A model generated the notes under the pieces. That model worked only from the letters and a program-made list of their open reading frames with translations. It had not been told where the DNA came from and searched no databases. The position numbers and the translations under genes were made by a program. From Nemertoderma westbladi (lineage: Eukaryota > Xenacoelomorpha > Nemertodermatida > Nemertodermatidae), in the NCBI GenBank assembly GCA_032718475.1, contig JAUCBJ010004258.1:1-30433 (forward strand): a stretch of DNA of 30,433 nucleotides, read 5' to 3'. This document shows, one piece after another, positions 19,228 to 30,433 of this stretch (position 1 is the first letter of the stretch; each line of letters opens with the position of its first letter).

Positions 19228-19448
19228 TTACGTTTTGCACTGACCAAAAATGCTTGCGGCATCAGCCTCTACATACTTGCAGCTTGTATTATCAACAACT
19301 TGGATTTCATATAAACAGTCCTCAATTTCCAATTTCTTATTCAAACAACGTCCTACCGTACCGGTCTCCCCATGATCTCTCCATTCAAACTTCCCGCCAA
19401 CACTTCTACCCCACTCTCTTACATACTGACACAATTGTAACCAATCAT
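19228..19448 (-). pseudogene. Possible exon-like fragment, unknown Cys-containing protein
   Basis: The minus strand reads NDWLQLCQYVREWG, then GGKFEWRDHGETGTVGRCLN and KKLEIEDCLYEIQVVDNTSC, ending ASIFGQCKT at TAA. The residue mix (spaced cysteines, many charged residues, few rare ones) looks like real protein rather than chance. There is no ATG start and no obvious splice acceptor: the frame is closed by TAA a few codons upstream. It may be a relic of a final exon. The duplicate at 25089-25309 differs by one residue (Arg to Ile after EWG). The overlapping plus-strand 105-residue ORF looks less protein-like. Function unknown. Confidence 0.3.
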
Positions 19449-19673
19449 TACATTACAAGCTGTCACTTTTGTGGACGTGCAGCAACGGACTATGATCACG
19501 CAATGAGCTGCGATGTTATAACCTTGTTTGGTCTAAAACCAGCTTTACATCTTCAAGCCATCCCCAACTAGCCTTCACCTGACTTAGTAAACTGCCTTTT
19601 ACCTATTTTTAGCAATTGATTAGTGCTTTATTAGAAGACCGTTAGGGCTTATTGCTGTCAAAAACGTCCAGTT

Positions 19674-19678
<5 letters not shown>

Positions 19679-19729
<51 letters not shown>

Positions 19730-19798
19730 CGTCCGTCCGTCCGTCCGTCCGTCCGTCCGTCCGTCCGTCCGTCCGTCCGTCCGTCCGTCCGTCTGTCC

Positions 19799-19842
<44 letters not shown>
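19679..19842 (+). repeat. GTCT/GTCC microsatellite, block 1
   Basis: 11 GTCT units, 17 GTCC units, one GTCT, one GTCC, then 11 GTCT units. All translations ([24 protein letters not shown]) are products of the tetranucleotide and not proteins. Confidence 0.97.
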
Positions 19843-19844
<2 letters not shown>

Positions 19845-19994
19845 TTTTTTCAAAGAAAACATTCGATGATCGGTTCTCGATGAGATATCATGAAATTACA
19901 TTTAATTAGAAGACCATTAGGGCATACTTTGTTGAGAGGTCAAGTATATGTGCCGCTATAACTCTGTCAAACTACAGTTAGTTAGTTCTATTCA

Positions 19995-22270
19995 GGATCC
20001 CGACTTATTATCTCGGGATCCCGACTTATAATCTCGGGATCCCGACGTATTATATCAGGATTAATCAGGACTTATTATCTCGGATTCCCGACTTATTATC
20101 TCGGAATCCCGACTTATTATCTCGGGATCCCGACTTATTATCTCGGGATCCCGACTTATTATCTCGGAATCCCGACTTATTATCTCGGGATCCCGACTTA
20201 TTATCTCGGGATCCCGACTTATTATCTCGGGATCCCGACTTATTATCTCGGGATCCCGACGTATTATCTCAGGAATCCGACTTTTTATCTCGGAATCCCG
20301 ACGTACTATCTCGGGATCGCGACGTATTATATCAGGATCCCGACTTATTATCTCGGGATCCCGACTTATAATCTCGGGATCCCGACTTATTATCTTGGGA
20401 TCCCGAGTTATTATCTCGGAATCCCTACTTATTATCTCGGAATCCCGACTTATTATCTCGGGATCCCGACTTATTATCTCGGGATCCCGACTTATTATCT
20501 CGGATTCCCGACTTATTATCTCGGAATCCCGACTTATTATCTCGGGATCCCGACGTATTATCTCGGGATCCCGACTTTTTATCTCGGATTCCCGACTTAT
20601 TATCTCGGAATCCCGACTTATTATCTCGGGATCCCGACTTATTATCTCGGGATCCCGACGTATTATCTCAGGAATCCGACTTTTTATCTCGGAATCCCGA
20701 CTTATTATCTCGGGATCCCGACTTATTATCTCGGGATCCCGACGTATTATCTCGGGATCCCGACTTTTTATCTCGGATTCCCGACTTATTATCTCGGAAT
20801 CCCGACTTATTATCTCGGGATCCCGACTTATTATCTCGGGATCCCGACGTATTATCTCAGGAATCCGACTTTTTATCTCGGAATCCCGACTTATTATCTC
20901 GGGATCCCGACTTATTATCTCGGAAACCCGACTCATTATCTTGGGATTCCGAGTTATTATCTCGGAATCCCTACTTACTATCTCGGGTTCCCTACTTATT
21001 ATCTCGGAATCCCGACTTATTATCTCGGATTCCCGACTTATTATCTCGGAATCCCGACTTATTATCTCGGGATCCCGACTTATTATCTCGGAATCCCGAC
21101 TTATTATCTCGGGATCCCGACATATTATCTCGGGATCCCGACTTATTATCTCGGGATCCCGACTTATTATCTCGGGATCCCGACGTATTATCTCGGAATC
21201 CCGACTTATTATCTCGGGATCCCGACTTATTATCTCGGGATCCCGACGTATTATCTCGGGATCCCGACTTTTTATCTCGGAATCCCGACTTATTATCTCG
21301 GGATCCCGACATATTATCTCGGGATCCCGACTTATTATCTCGGGATCCCGACTTGTTATCTCGGGATCCCGACGTATTATCTCGGGATCCCGACTTATTA
21401 TCTCGGGATCCCGACTTATTATCTCGGGATCCCGACTTATTATCTCGGGATCCCGACGTATTATCTCGGAATCCCGACTTATTATCTCGGGATCCCGACT
21501 TATTATCTCGGGATCCCGACGTATTATCTCGGGATCCCGACTTATTATCTCGGGATCCCGACTTATTATCTCGGGATCCCGACGTATTATCTCGGAATCC
21601 CGACTTATTATCTCGGGATCCCGACTTATTATCTCGGGATCCCGACGTATTATCTCGGGATCCCGACTTATTATCTCGGAATCCCGACTTATTATCTCGG
21701 GATCCCGACTTATTATCTCGGGATCCCGACTTATTATCTCGGGATCCCGACTTACTATCTCGGGATCCCGACTTATTATCTCGGGATCCCGACTTATTAT
21801 CTCGGGATCCCGACTTATTATCTCGGAATCCCGACTTATTATCTCGGATTCCCGACTTATTATCTCGGGATCCCGACTTATTATCTCGGGATCCCGACTT
21901 ATTATCTCGGGATCCCGACTTATTATCTCGGGATCCCGACTTTATTATCTCGGGATCCCGACTTATTATCTCGGAATCCCGACTTACTATCTCGGGTTCC
22001 CGACTTATTATCTCGGGAGCCCGACTTATTATCTCGGGATCCCGACTTATTATCTCGGGATCCCGACGTATTATCTCAGGAATCCGACTTTTTATCTCGG
22101 AATCCCGACTTACTATCTCGGGATCCCGACTTACTATCTCGGGTTCCCGACTTATTATCTCGGGATCCCGACTTATTATCTCGGGATCCCGACTTATTAT
22201 CTCGGAATCCCGACTTATTATCTCAGGAACCCGACTTTTTATCTCGGAATCCCGACTTACTATCTCGGGA
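19995..22270 (+). repeat. 21-bp palindromic minisatellite, block 1 (about 108 units)
   Basis: The consensus unit is GATCCCGACTTATTATCTCGG, bearing the 12-bp palindrome TCGGGATCCCGA with a BamHI site. Common variants change the centre to GGAATCCC, GGATTCCC, GGTTCCC or GGAGCCC. One composite variant, CTCAGGAATCCGACTTTTTA, recurs. One 22-bp unit near 21940 shifts the phase, which is why plus-strand translation changes from LIISGSR to YYLGIPT. In this unit five of six frames lack stops, so the 291- and 627-residue ORFs follow from the repeat itself. Confidence 0.97.
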
Positions 22271-22403
22271 AACCGTAACCGGTAATAGTTTTAATTTTGG
22301 AGCATTCAGCTGTTATATGCGTCGATTTCCCCTGGAGCGGGTTGGATTTTTATTGGATATTTATTAAAACTAAAGAAATAACTTACATGCTCTATTAAGT
22401 TTG

Positions 22404-23858
22404 CCAAATTTTTGTTACTAAAAATATTTTGACAAGTGTAACAAACTGATAGCAAGGAACTTGCAAATCTTAGGAAATGTACTATGAATTTTCAACAGGG
22501 ATATATTATTTAAACTATTATAGTAATAACTAGTAATGTAGTAAATAATAAATAGTTCACGATTGCGATCCCCCCAATCTAGATAACGCTGGGTAGAAAA
22601 CCATAGATAAAGCTTCCTCTGTGAGACTCGATGGGAAATCGTCCGAACTATCGTAATGATGGACTGGACTTGTCACATAATTTAATTCAACCATTTTCCC
22701 TGAACTACGATAGGTTCATAGGCATATTGATACAAAAATGCTGTTTTGAAATAATAATTAAAAATAATTAACGGATGGTCAGTGAGGTAGAGTGCGCTTA
22801 TTACTGTACAAACTGATGAATCAGTGATGATTAACTGACCATTGTTAAATTTGCTTTTGAACTTTTGAACTATACTTTTGGTACTATTTTTGAGACGTGG
22901 TTTGAATAAATAATTACATAGCATGAAATATCTATTTCATCTTTATTATCTCTATTTTGTAGTTATAAATGGATTTTTAGGTGTTTCCAATTTGGTGGAA
23001 TTTCGGCGGATGTTAAAATTTAAGCTTAAACTTTATTTTTCCATGTTTAACAATCCAAACTTACCGGATAGTATAAGACCTTTCGGATTCCGGGTACGTT
23101 GCTGTACCTTGAAGGTCTTTAACAGGTTTGAGGATATTCGCTCATTCAAGTTTCCCTTTAGTTAGCAAGGATAGTTCGCGAGAAATCTGCAAGATAAATA
23201 GGATATCAAATATCCCCAACAAACAATGGCATAAAAATAATTAATTAAATAATGAGAAACAAATAGGCCTACATATACAGTATAAAACGCTTCAATGCAG
23301 CTGAAATATAAATATTAAATTGTAATAATTATATCACAATAATGATAATATATTTTAATTTTACAAACCTCGTTATTTTGACGATTGGTGGACGACTTAT
23401 TATTTCGAATTTCTTCCAAACACATATTTACCATTATTAGGTACATCTCTGAAGCGTTAAGTATCGTATGAGTCGATACTTTAAGTTGTGACAGTAAGGG
23501 CAGTACAGTTGTACAATACATACAGTCATATTTATTAGGTGCACTGCGTATAAGGCAAAGTGATTTCAACTATTAAACAACAGTTCTGCTTCAGTCAGCC
23601 AATCACAATGCTGTTATCATGAAAGTTGGTTCATGGTGAAATTGGCAGACAGGTATAATAATAAAAAAGTACACTACTATTTAAATATGTTACATCATAC
23701 TTAAAATAAATGGTGAAAAGAAATACGATCAGTGGTGAAATGGCGATTTCAGTGGAATATACAGAATATATATATATATAAATTAATTTTATATATTTAT
23801 AAAGTATATTTATTATATACAAATATACAGATATTTTTATTTTATTTCTGACAGAACA
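22404..23858. other. Unique spacer between the duplicated blocks, no gene recognised
   Basis: AT-rich with short conflicting ORFs of 80-122 residues, none with motifs I recognise. An AT dinucleotide tract lies at 23765-23780. Just before the second block TTTTATTTTATTTCTGACAG (23836-23855) resembles a splice acceptor. Confidence 0.5.
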
Positions 23859-24386
23859 ACAACAGAACGCCATCATGATATCAGACGCATCCGGTACCAT
23901 TGTACCGGATGTTCCAATTTGTTCTATCGAAATATCGCTGTACACGATGACACTGGTGATGAGTTCATGATCGAGTTTACAGTGGAAGGGTGCGCGCACG
24001 ATGGTGCTCGCGGCTTCAACTCTATTTGCGTGGATCTGGGTGAAGACAGGTGTCCAACATTTTTACAACAGTTTGAAAATGGGTTTAAAATCGATCACCA
24101 GAGTTTCAAGGACGTGGAAAACCAACAGGATGACATCGTTCGGGTTCTGATTGCTGTTAGAGATTCCTTTCTTCACGGAGCCACAGTCAAGTACACATCG
24201 TGCCAACAGATGTGTTGTCCTGGTGAGTGTCATACTCCAGTTTGGGCGGTGAATCTAACTACAACAACTACCGCCAGTGCGGTTGAAGAAACGAAAACAG
24301 ATGAGAAGATTCCAAGCAGTTCAACCATTGCTACACCGATATTTCCTATGGTTTTGTTGCTGGTAACATTCAATGGAATATTTTAG
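23859..24386 (+). pseudogene. 5'-truncated second copy of the Cys-rich secreted-protein gene
   Basis: Identical in frame to codons 67-241 of the gene at 17800-18525, with few changes: Ala to Ser in RGFNAICV (SICV here), a silent change in the ENQQDD segment, and Ile to Thr in the SSS-IATP segment. The signal peptide and first 66 codons are missing and the junction follows CTGACAGAAC. A 155-residue ORF starting at an internal codon remains (23919-24386), but without a signal peptide it could not be secreted as such. An upstream exon joined through the acceptor-like CTGACAG is possible and would change the call from pseudogene to gene. I consider truncation more likely. All cysteines and the GPI-like tail are kept, so decay has barely begun. 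Confidence 0.75.
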
Positions 24387-25088
24387 AAACATATTTAAAA
24401 AAAATGGACAAAAATCATATACTAAAACATTAAACGTTGTGGTAGGCCTACTTTCGCTCAGTACGAGAGTCTGTTGAAACTGTATTACCGGTAATAACTA
24501 TTAGACGTAGCCTATGGAAACTGCAAAATGTATTTACAATAATAATATTTATTGTATTATATATGTATTCATAATGTATAATTTATTGTAAAAAACTTTT
24601 AAAAGTCCTTCAAAAGTTTTAAGCGAAGACGAAGTGATATTTAGTGCCTGGTTGTGGTGGATCATTCACGGTGGGACACCAAAATTCCCTAAACTTTCTA
24701 AAGTTTATCTCTACTGGTGTCCAAACCTTGAGCCGGACCTACAGACGGGCAGACAGATGGACATCACCGATTTGGCCCTGTATTAATCTGTATGCTAAGG
24801 CTTGCTTCTTTGTTTCTCGCCACCCACTTAATAACTGTTGAACCACTGCATCATATTTGATAGCAGATCTCATATTCTGGCATCGCGCAATTTCATGGTC
24901 TGGCGTTAGGTTGCACTAAATATATCTTCATATTAGTCTAACTTTTGGATCAATGCATAAATTTTAACGATATTTTCACAGAATGACCTACTGTATGGAA
25001 TGTTCCTAATTAAATGAGACAGTGTTCATGTACCCCTGTGACAGGAATATATTCTGTCTATAGTTTATAATTAACGTAGTTGAATCCA

Positions 25089-25309
25089 TTACGTTTTGCA
25101 CTGACCAAAAATGCTTGCGGCATCAGCCTCTACATACTTGCAGCTTGTATTATCAACAACTTGGATTTCATATAAACAGTCCTCAATTTCCAATTTCTTA
25201 TTCAAACAACGTCCTACCGTACCGGTCTCCCCATGATCTCTCCATTCAAACTTCCCGCCAACACTTATACCCCACTCTCTTACATACTGACACAATTGTA
25301 ACCAATCAT
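25089..25309 (-). pseudogene. Duplicate of the exon-like minus-strand fragment
   Basis: Same as 19228-19448 with Ile in place of Arg after EWG. See that entry for the reasoning and doubts. Confidence 0.3.
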
Positions 25310-25539
25310 TACATTACAAGCTGTCACTTTTGTGGACGTGCAGCAACGGACTATGATCACGCAATGAGCTGCGATGTTATAACCTTGTTTGGTCTAAAAC
25401 CAGCTTTACATCTTCAAGCCATCCCCAACTAGCCTTCACCTGACATAGTAAACTGCCTTTTACCTATTTTTAGCAATTGATTAGTGCTTTATTAGAAGAC
25501 CGTTAGGGCTTATTGCTGTCAAAAACGTCCAGTTTGTTT

Positions 25540-25837
<298 letters not shown>

Positions 25838-25987
25838 TTTTTTCAAAGAAAACATTCGATGATCGGTTCTCGATGAGATATCATGAAATTACATTTAATT
25901 AGAAGACCATTAGGGCATACTTTGTTGAGAGGTCAAGTATATGTGCCGCTATAACTCTGTCAAACTACAGTTAGTTAGTTCTATTCA

Positions 25988-28900
25988 GGATCCCGACTTA
26001 TTATCTCGGGATCCCGACTTATAATCTCGGGATCCCGACGTATTATATCAGGATTAATCAGGACTTATTATCTCGGATTCCCGACTTATTATCTCGGAAT
26101 CCCGACTTATTATCTCGGGATCCCGACTTATTATCTCGGGATCCCGACTTATTATCTCGGGATCCCGACTTATTATCTCGGAATCCCGACTTATTATCTC
26201 GGGATCCCGACTTATTATCTCGGGATCCCGACTTATTATCTCGGGATCCCGACTTACTATCTCGGGATCCCGACGTATTATCTCAGGAATCCGACTTTTT
26301 ATCTCGGAATCCCGACGTACTATCTCGGGATCGCGACGTATTATATCAGGATCCCGACTTATTATCTCGGGATCCCGACTTATAATCTCGGGATCCCGAC
26401 TTATTATCTTGGGATCCCGAGTTATTATCTCGGAATCCCTACTTATTATCTCGGAATCCCGACTTATTATCTCGGGATCCCGACTTATTATCTCGGGATC
26501 CCGGCTTATTATCTCGGAATCCCGACTTATTATCTCGGAATCCCGACTTATTATCTCGGATTCCCGACTTATTATCTCGGAATCCCGACTTATTATCTCG
26601 GGATCCCGACTTATTATCTCGGAATCCCGACTTATTATCTCGGGATCCCGACTTATTATCTCGGGATCCCGACTTATTATCTCGGGATCCCGACGTATTA
26701 TCTCAGGAATCCGACTTTTTATCTCGGAATCCCGACTTACTATCTCGGGATCCCGACTTATTATCTCGGGAGCCCGACTTATTATCTCGGGATCCCGACT
26801 TATTATCTCGGGAGCCCGACTTACTATCTCGGGATCCCGACTTATTATCTCGGGATTCCGACTTATTATCTCGGAATCCCGACTTATTATCTCGGGATCC
26901 CGACTTATTATCTCGGGATCCCGACTTATTATCTCGGGATCCCGACGTATTATCTCAGGAATCCGACTTTTTATCTCGGAATCCCGACTTACTATCTCGG
27001 GATCCCGACTTATTATCTCGGGAGCCCGACTTATTATCTCGGGATCCCGACTTATTATCTCGGGAGCCCGACTTATTATCTCGGAATCCCGACTTATTAT
27101 CTCGGGATCCCGACTTATTATCTCGGGATCCCGACTTATTATCTCGGAAACCCGACTCATTATCTTGGGATTCCGAGTTATTATCTCGGAATCCCTACTT
27201 ACTATCTCGGGTTCCCTACTTATTATCTCGGAATCCCGACTTATTATCTCGGATTCCCGACTTATTATCTCGGAATCACGACTTATTATCTCGGGATCCC
27301 GACTTATTATCTCGGGATCCCGACGTATTATCTCGGGATCCCGACTTTTTATCTCGGAATCCCGACTTATTATCTCGGGATCCCGACTTACTATCTCGGG
27401 ATCCCGACTTATTATCTCGGAATCCCGACTTACTATCTCGGGTTCCCGACTTATTATCTCGGGAGCCCGACTTATTATCTCGGGATCCCGACTTATTATC
27501 TCGGGATCCCGACGTATTATCTCAGGAATCCGACTTTTTATCTCGGAATCCCGACTTACTATCTCGGGATCCCGACTTACTATCTCGGGATCCCGACTTA
27601 TTATCTCGGGATCCCGACTTATTATCTCGGGATCCCGACTTACTATCTCGGGATCCCGACGTATTATCTCAGGAATCCGACTTTTTATCTCGGAATCCCG
27701 ACGTACTATCTCGGGATCGCGACGTATTATATCAGGATCCCGACTTATTATCTCGGGATCCCGACTTATAATCTCGGGATCCCGACTTATTATCTTGGGA
27801 TACCGAGTTATTATCTCGGAATCCCTACTTATTATCTCGGAATCCCGACTTATTATCTCGGGATCCCGACTTATTATCTCGGGATCCCGGCTTATTATCT
27901 CGGAATCCCGACTTATTATCTCGGAATCCCGACTTATTATCTCGGATTCCCGACTTATTATCTCGGAATCCCGACTTATTATCTCGGGATCCCGACTTAT
28001 TATCTCGGGATCCCGACTTATTATCTCGGGATCCCGACGTATTATCTCAGGAATCCGACTTTTTATCTCGGAATCCCGACTTACTATCTCGGGATCCCGA
28101 CTTATTATCTCGGGAGCCCGACTTATTATCTCGGGATCCCGACTTATTATCTCGGGAGCCCGACTTACTATCTCGGGATCCCGACTTATTATCTCGGGAT
28201 TCCGACTTATTATCTCGGAATCCCGACTTATTATCTCGGGATCCCGACTTATTATCTCGGGATCCCGACTTATTATCTCGGGATCCCGACGTATTATCTC
28301 AGGAATCCGACTTTTTATCTCGGAATCCCGACTTACTATCTCGGGATCCCGACTTATTATCTCGGGAGCCCGACTTATTATCTCGGGATCCCGACTTATT
28401 ATCTCGGGAGCCCGACTTATTATCTCGGAATCCCGACTTATTATCTCGGGATCCCGACTTATTATCTCGGGATCCCGACTTATTATCTCGGAAACCCGAC
28501 TCATTATCTTGGGATTCCGAGTTATTATCTCGGAATCCCTACTTACTATCTCGGGTTCCCTACTTATTATCTCGGAATCCCGACTTATTATCTCGGATTC
28601 CCGACTTATTATCTCGGAATCACGACTTATTATCTCGGGATCCCGACTTATTATCTCGGGATCCCGACGTATTATCTCGGGATCCCGACTTTTTATCTCG
28701 GAATCCCGACTTATTATCTCGGGATCCCGACTTACTATCTCGGGATCCCGACTTATTATCTCGGAATCCCGACTTACTATCTCGGGTTCCCGACTTATTA
28801 TCTCGGGAGCCCGACTTATTATCTCGGGATCCCGACTTATTATCTCGGGATCCCGACGTATTATCTCAGGAATCCGACTTTTTATCTCGGAATCCCGACT

Positions 28901-29060
28901 TACTATCTCGGGATCCCGACTTACTATCTCGGGTTCCCGACTTATTATCTCGGGATCCCGACTTATTATCTCGGGATCCCGACTTATTATCTCGGAATCC
29001 CGACTTATTATCTCAGGAACCCGACTTTTTATCTCGGAATCCCGACTTACTATCTCGGGA
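25988..29060 (+). repeat. 21-bp palindromic minisatellite, block 2 (about 146 units)
   Basis: Same monomer as block 1. It contains an internal higher-order duplication: the rare variant GGGATCGCGACGTATTATAT is at 26326 and again 1386 bases (66 units) later, and ATCTTGGGA with GAGTTATTATC recurs with the same offset. Distal markers (GACTCATTATCTTGGGATTC) recur 1344 bases (64 units) apart, so two units were lost or gained since. The 816-residue minus and 888-residue plus ORFs are products of the 21-bp period. Confidence 0.97.
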
Positions 29061-29192
29061 AACCGTAACCGGTAATAGTTTTAATTTTGGAGCATTCAGC
29101 TGTTATATGCGTCGATTTCCCCTGGAGCGGGTTGGATTTTTATTGGATATTTATTAAAACTAAAGAAATAACTTACATGCTCTATTAAGTTT

Positions 29193-29498
<306 letters not shown>

Positions 29499-29648
29499 TT
29501 TTTTCAAAGAAAACATTCGATGATCGGTTCTCGATGAGATATCATGAAATTACATTTAATTAGAAGACCATTAGGGCATACTATGTTGAGAGGTCAAGTA
29601 TATGTGCCGCTATAACTCTGTCAAACTACAGTTAGTTAGTTCTATTCA

Positions 29649-30433
29649 GGATCCCGACTTATTATCTCGGGATCCCGACTTATAATCTCGGGATCCCGAC
29701 GTATTATATCAGGATTAATCAGGACTTATTATCTCGGATTCCCGACTTATTATCTCGGAATCCCGACTTATTATCTCGGGATCCCGACTTATTATCTCGG
29801 GATCCCGACTTATTATCTCGGGATCCCGACTTATTATCTCGGAATCCCGACTTATTATCTCGGGATCCCGACTTATTATCTCGGGATCCCGACTTATTAT
29901 CTCGGGATCCCGACTTACTATCTCGGGATCCCGACGTATTATCTCAGGAATCCGACTTTTTATCTCGGAATCCCGACGTACTATCTCGGGATCGCGACGT
30001 ATTATATCAGGATCCCGACTTATTATCTCGGGATCCCGACTTATAATCTCGGGATCCCGACTTATTATCTTGGGATCCCGAGTTATTATCTCGGAATCCC
30101 TACTTATTATCTCGGAATCCCGACTTATTATCTCGGGATCCCGACTTATTATCTCGGGATCCCGGCTTATTATCTCGGAATCCCGACTTATTATCTCGGA
30201 ATCCCGACTTATTATCTCGGATTCCCGACTTATTATCTCGGAATCCCGACTTATTATCTCGGGATCCCGACTTATTATCTCGGAATCCCGACTTATTATC
30301 TCGGGATCCCGACTTATTATCTCGGGATCCCGACTTATTATCTCGGGATCCCGACGTATTATCTCAGGAATCCGACTTTTTATCTCGGAATCCCGACTTA
30401 CTATCTCGGGATCCCGACTTATTATCTCGGGAG
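29649..30433 (+). repeat. 21-bp palindromic minisatellite, block 3 (at least 37 units)
   Basis: Same variant order as the start of block 2, including GGGATCGCGACG at 29987. It continues past the window end. Confidence 0.97.

Larger units (their letters stand above)
17998..22403 (+). repeat. Segmental duplication, block 1
   Basis: Homologous to 23859-29193. Up to the microsatellite the offset is constant at 5861 bases, so there are no indels, and I noticed about five substitutions in 1.7 kb. The order is 3' part of the gene, 1.15 kb of non-coding flank, GTCT/GTCC microsatellite, 145-base spacer, 21-bp minisatellite and a 130-base tail ending TCTATTAAGTTTG. After 22403 the sequence is unique. 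Confidence 0.95.

Noticed and set aside
22682-23999. ORFs of 80-122 residues in the spacer between duplicated blocks
   Set aside because: AT-driven composition, no motifs; the last one is antisense to the truncated secreted-protein copy.
26054-29075. ORFs of 816 and 888 residues on opposite strands as a giant repeat-protein gene
   Set aside because: A 21-bp monomer without stops in five of six frames makes long ORFs automatically; there are no flanking coding signals, and base changes show no codon preference by eye.

Overview
The window looks like non-coding DNA from an animal nuclear genome. It is AT-rich, has no operons or dense genes, and is full of non-LTR retrotransposon remains, foldback and inverted-repeat elements, microsatellites and a long minisatellite. 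Frequent GTAGGCCTA-like words, GACA/GTCT tetranucleotide tracts and several young palindromes fit a marine invertebrate, perhaps an echinoderm. That placement is an impression, not proof. I recognise no tRNA, rRNA, CRISPR array or intact multi-exon gene.

Left part (1-9360). A diverged dispersed repeat occurs twice in the same orientation (1-1752 and 7468-9355). Between the copies lie a 1.1 kb foldback element inserted at a TA (2747-3851), a broken C2H2 zinc-finger gene on the minus strand (4651-4925), and a 2.07 kb element with 46-bp perfect terminal inverted repeats and TA flanks (5207-7271). A smaller inverted repeat with a TTACTGCAGTAA array is nested inside the last of these.

Middle part (9360-17500). 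A decayed endonuclease/reverse-transcriptase LINE (about 9521-11941) sits between two 104-bp direct repeats that differ at only two bases. A second 3' fragment of the same family lies at 16165-16475. An endonuclease-only fragment of a different LINE is on the minus strand (14451-15565). Two abutting perfect hairpins (16917-17068) form a dumbbell-like structure with G-rich loops, followed by a coding-like fragment with a poly(A) signal.

Right part (17500-30433). One intact ORF (17800-18525) encodes an unrecognised, Cys-rich, probably secreted and GPI-anchored protein. From codon 67 onward this gene and about 4.4 kb downstream are duplicated at 23859-29193 with only about five substitutions seen in the first 1.7 kb. 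The duplicated block ends in a GTCT/GTCC microsatellite, a short spacer and a 21-bp palindromic minisatellite of 108 to 146 units. A third, partial block (29193 to the window end) starts inside the microsatellite. The very long ORFs across the minisatellite arise because the monomer is 21 bp, a multiple of three. They are not evidence of a protein.

The genes do not form a pathway. The biology visible here is repeat birth, palindrome formation and local tandem duplication that has copied and truncated one secreted-protein gene.
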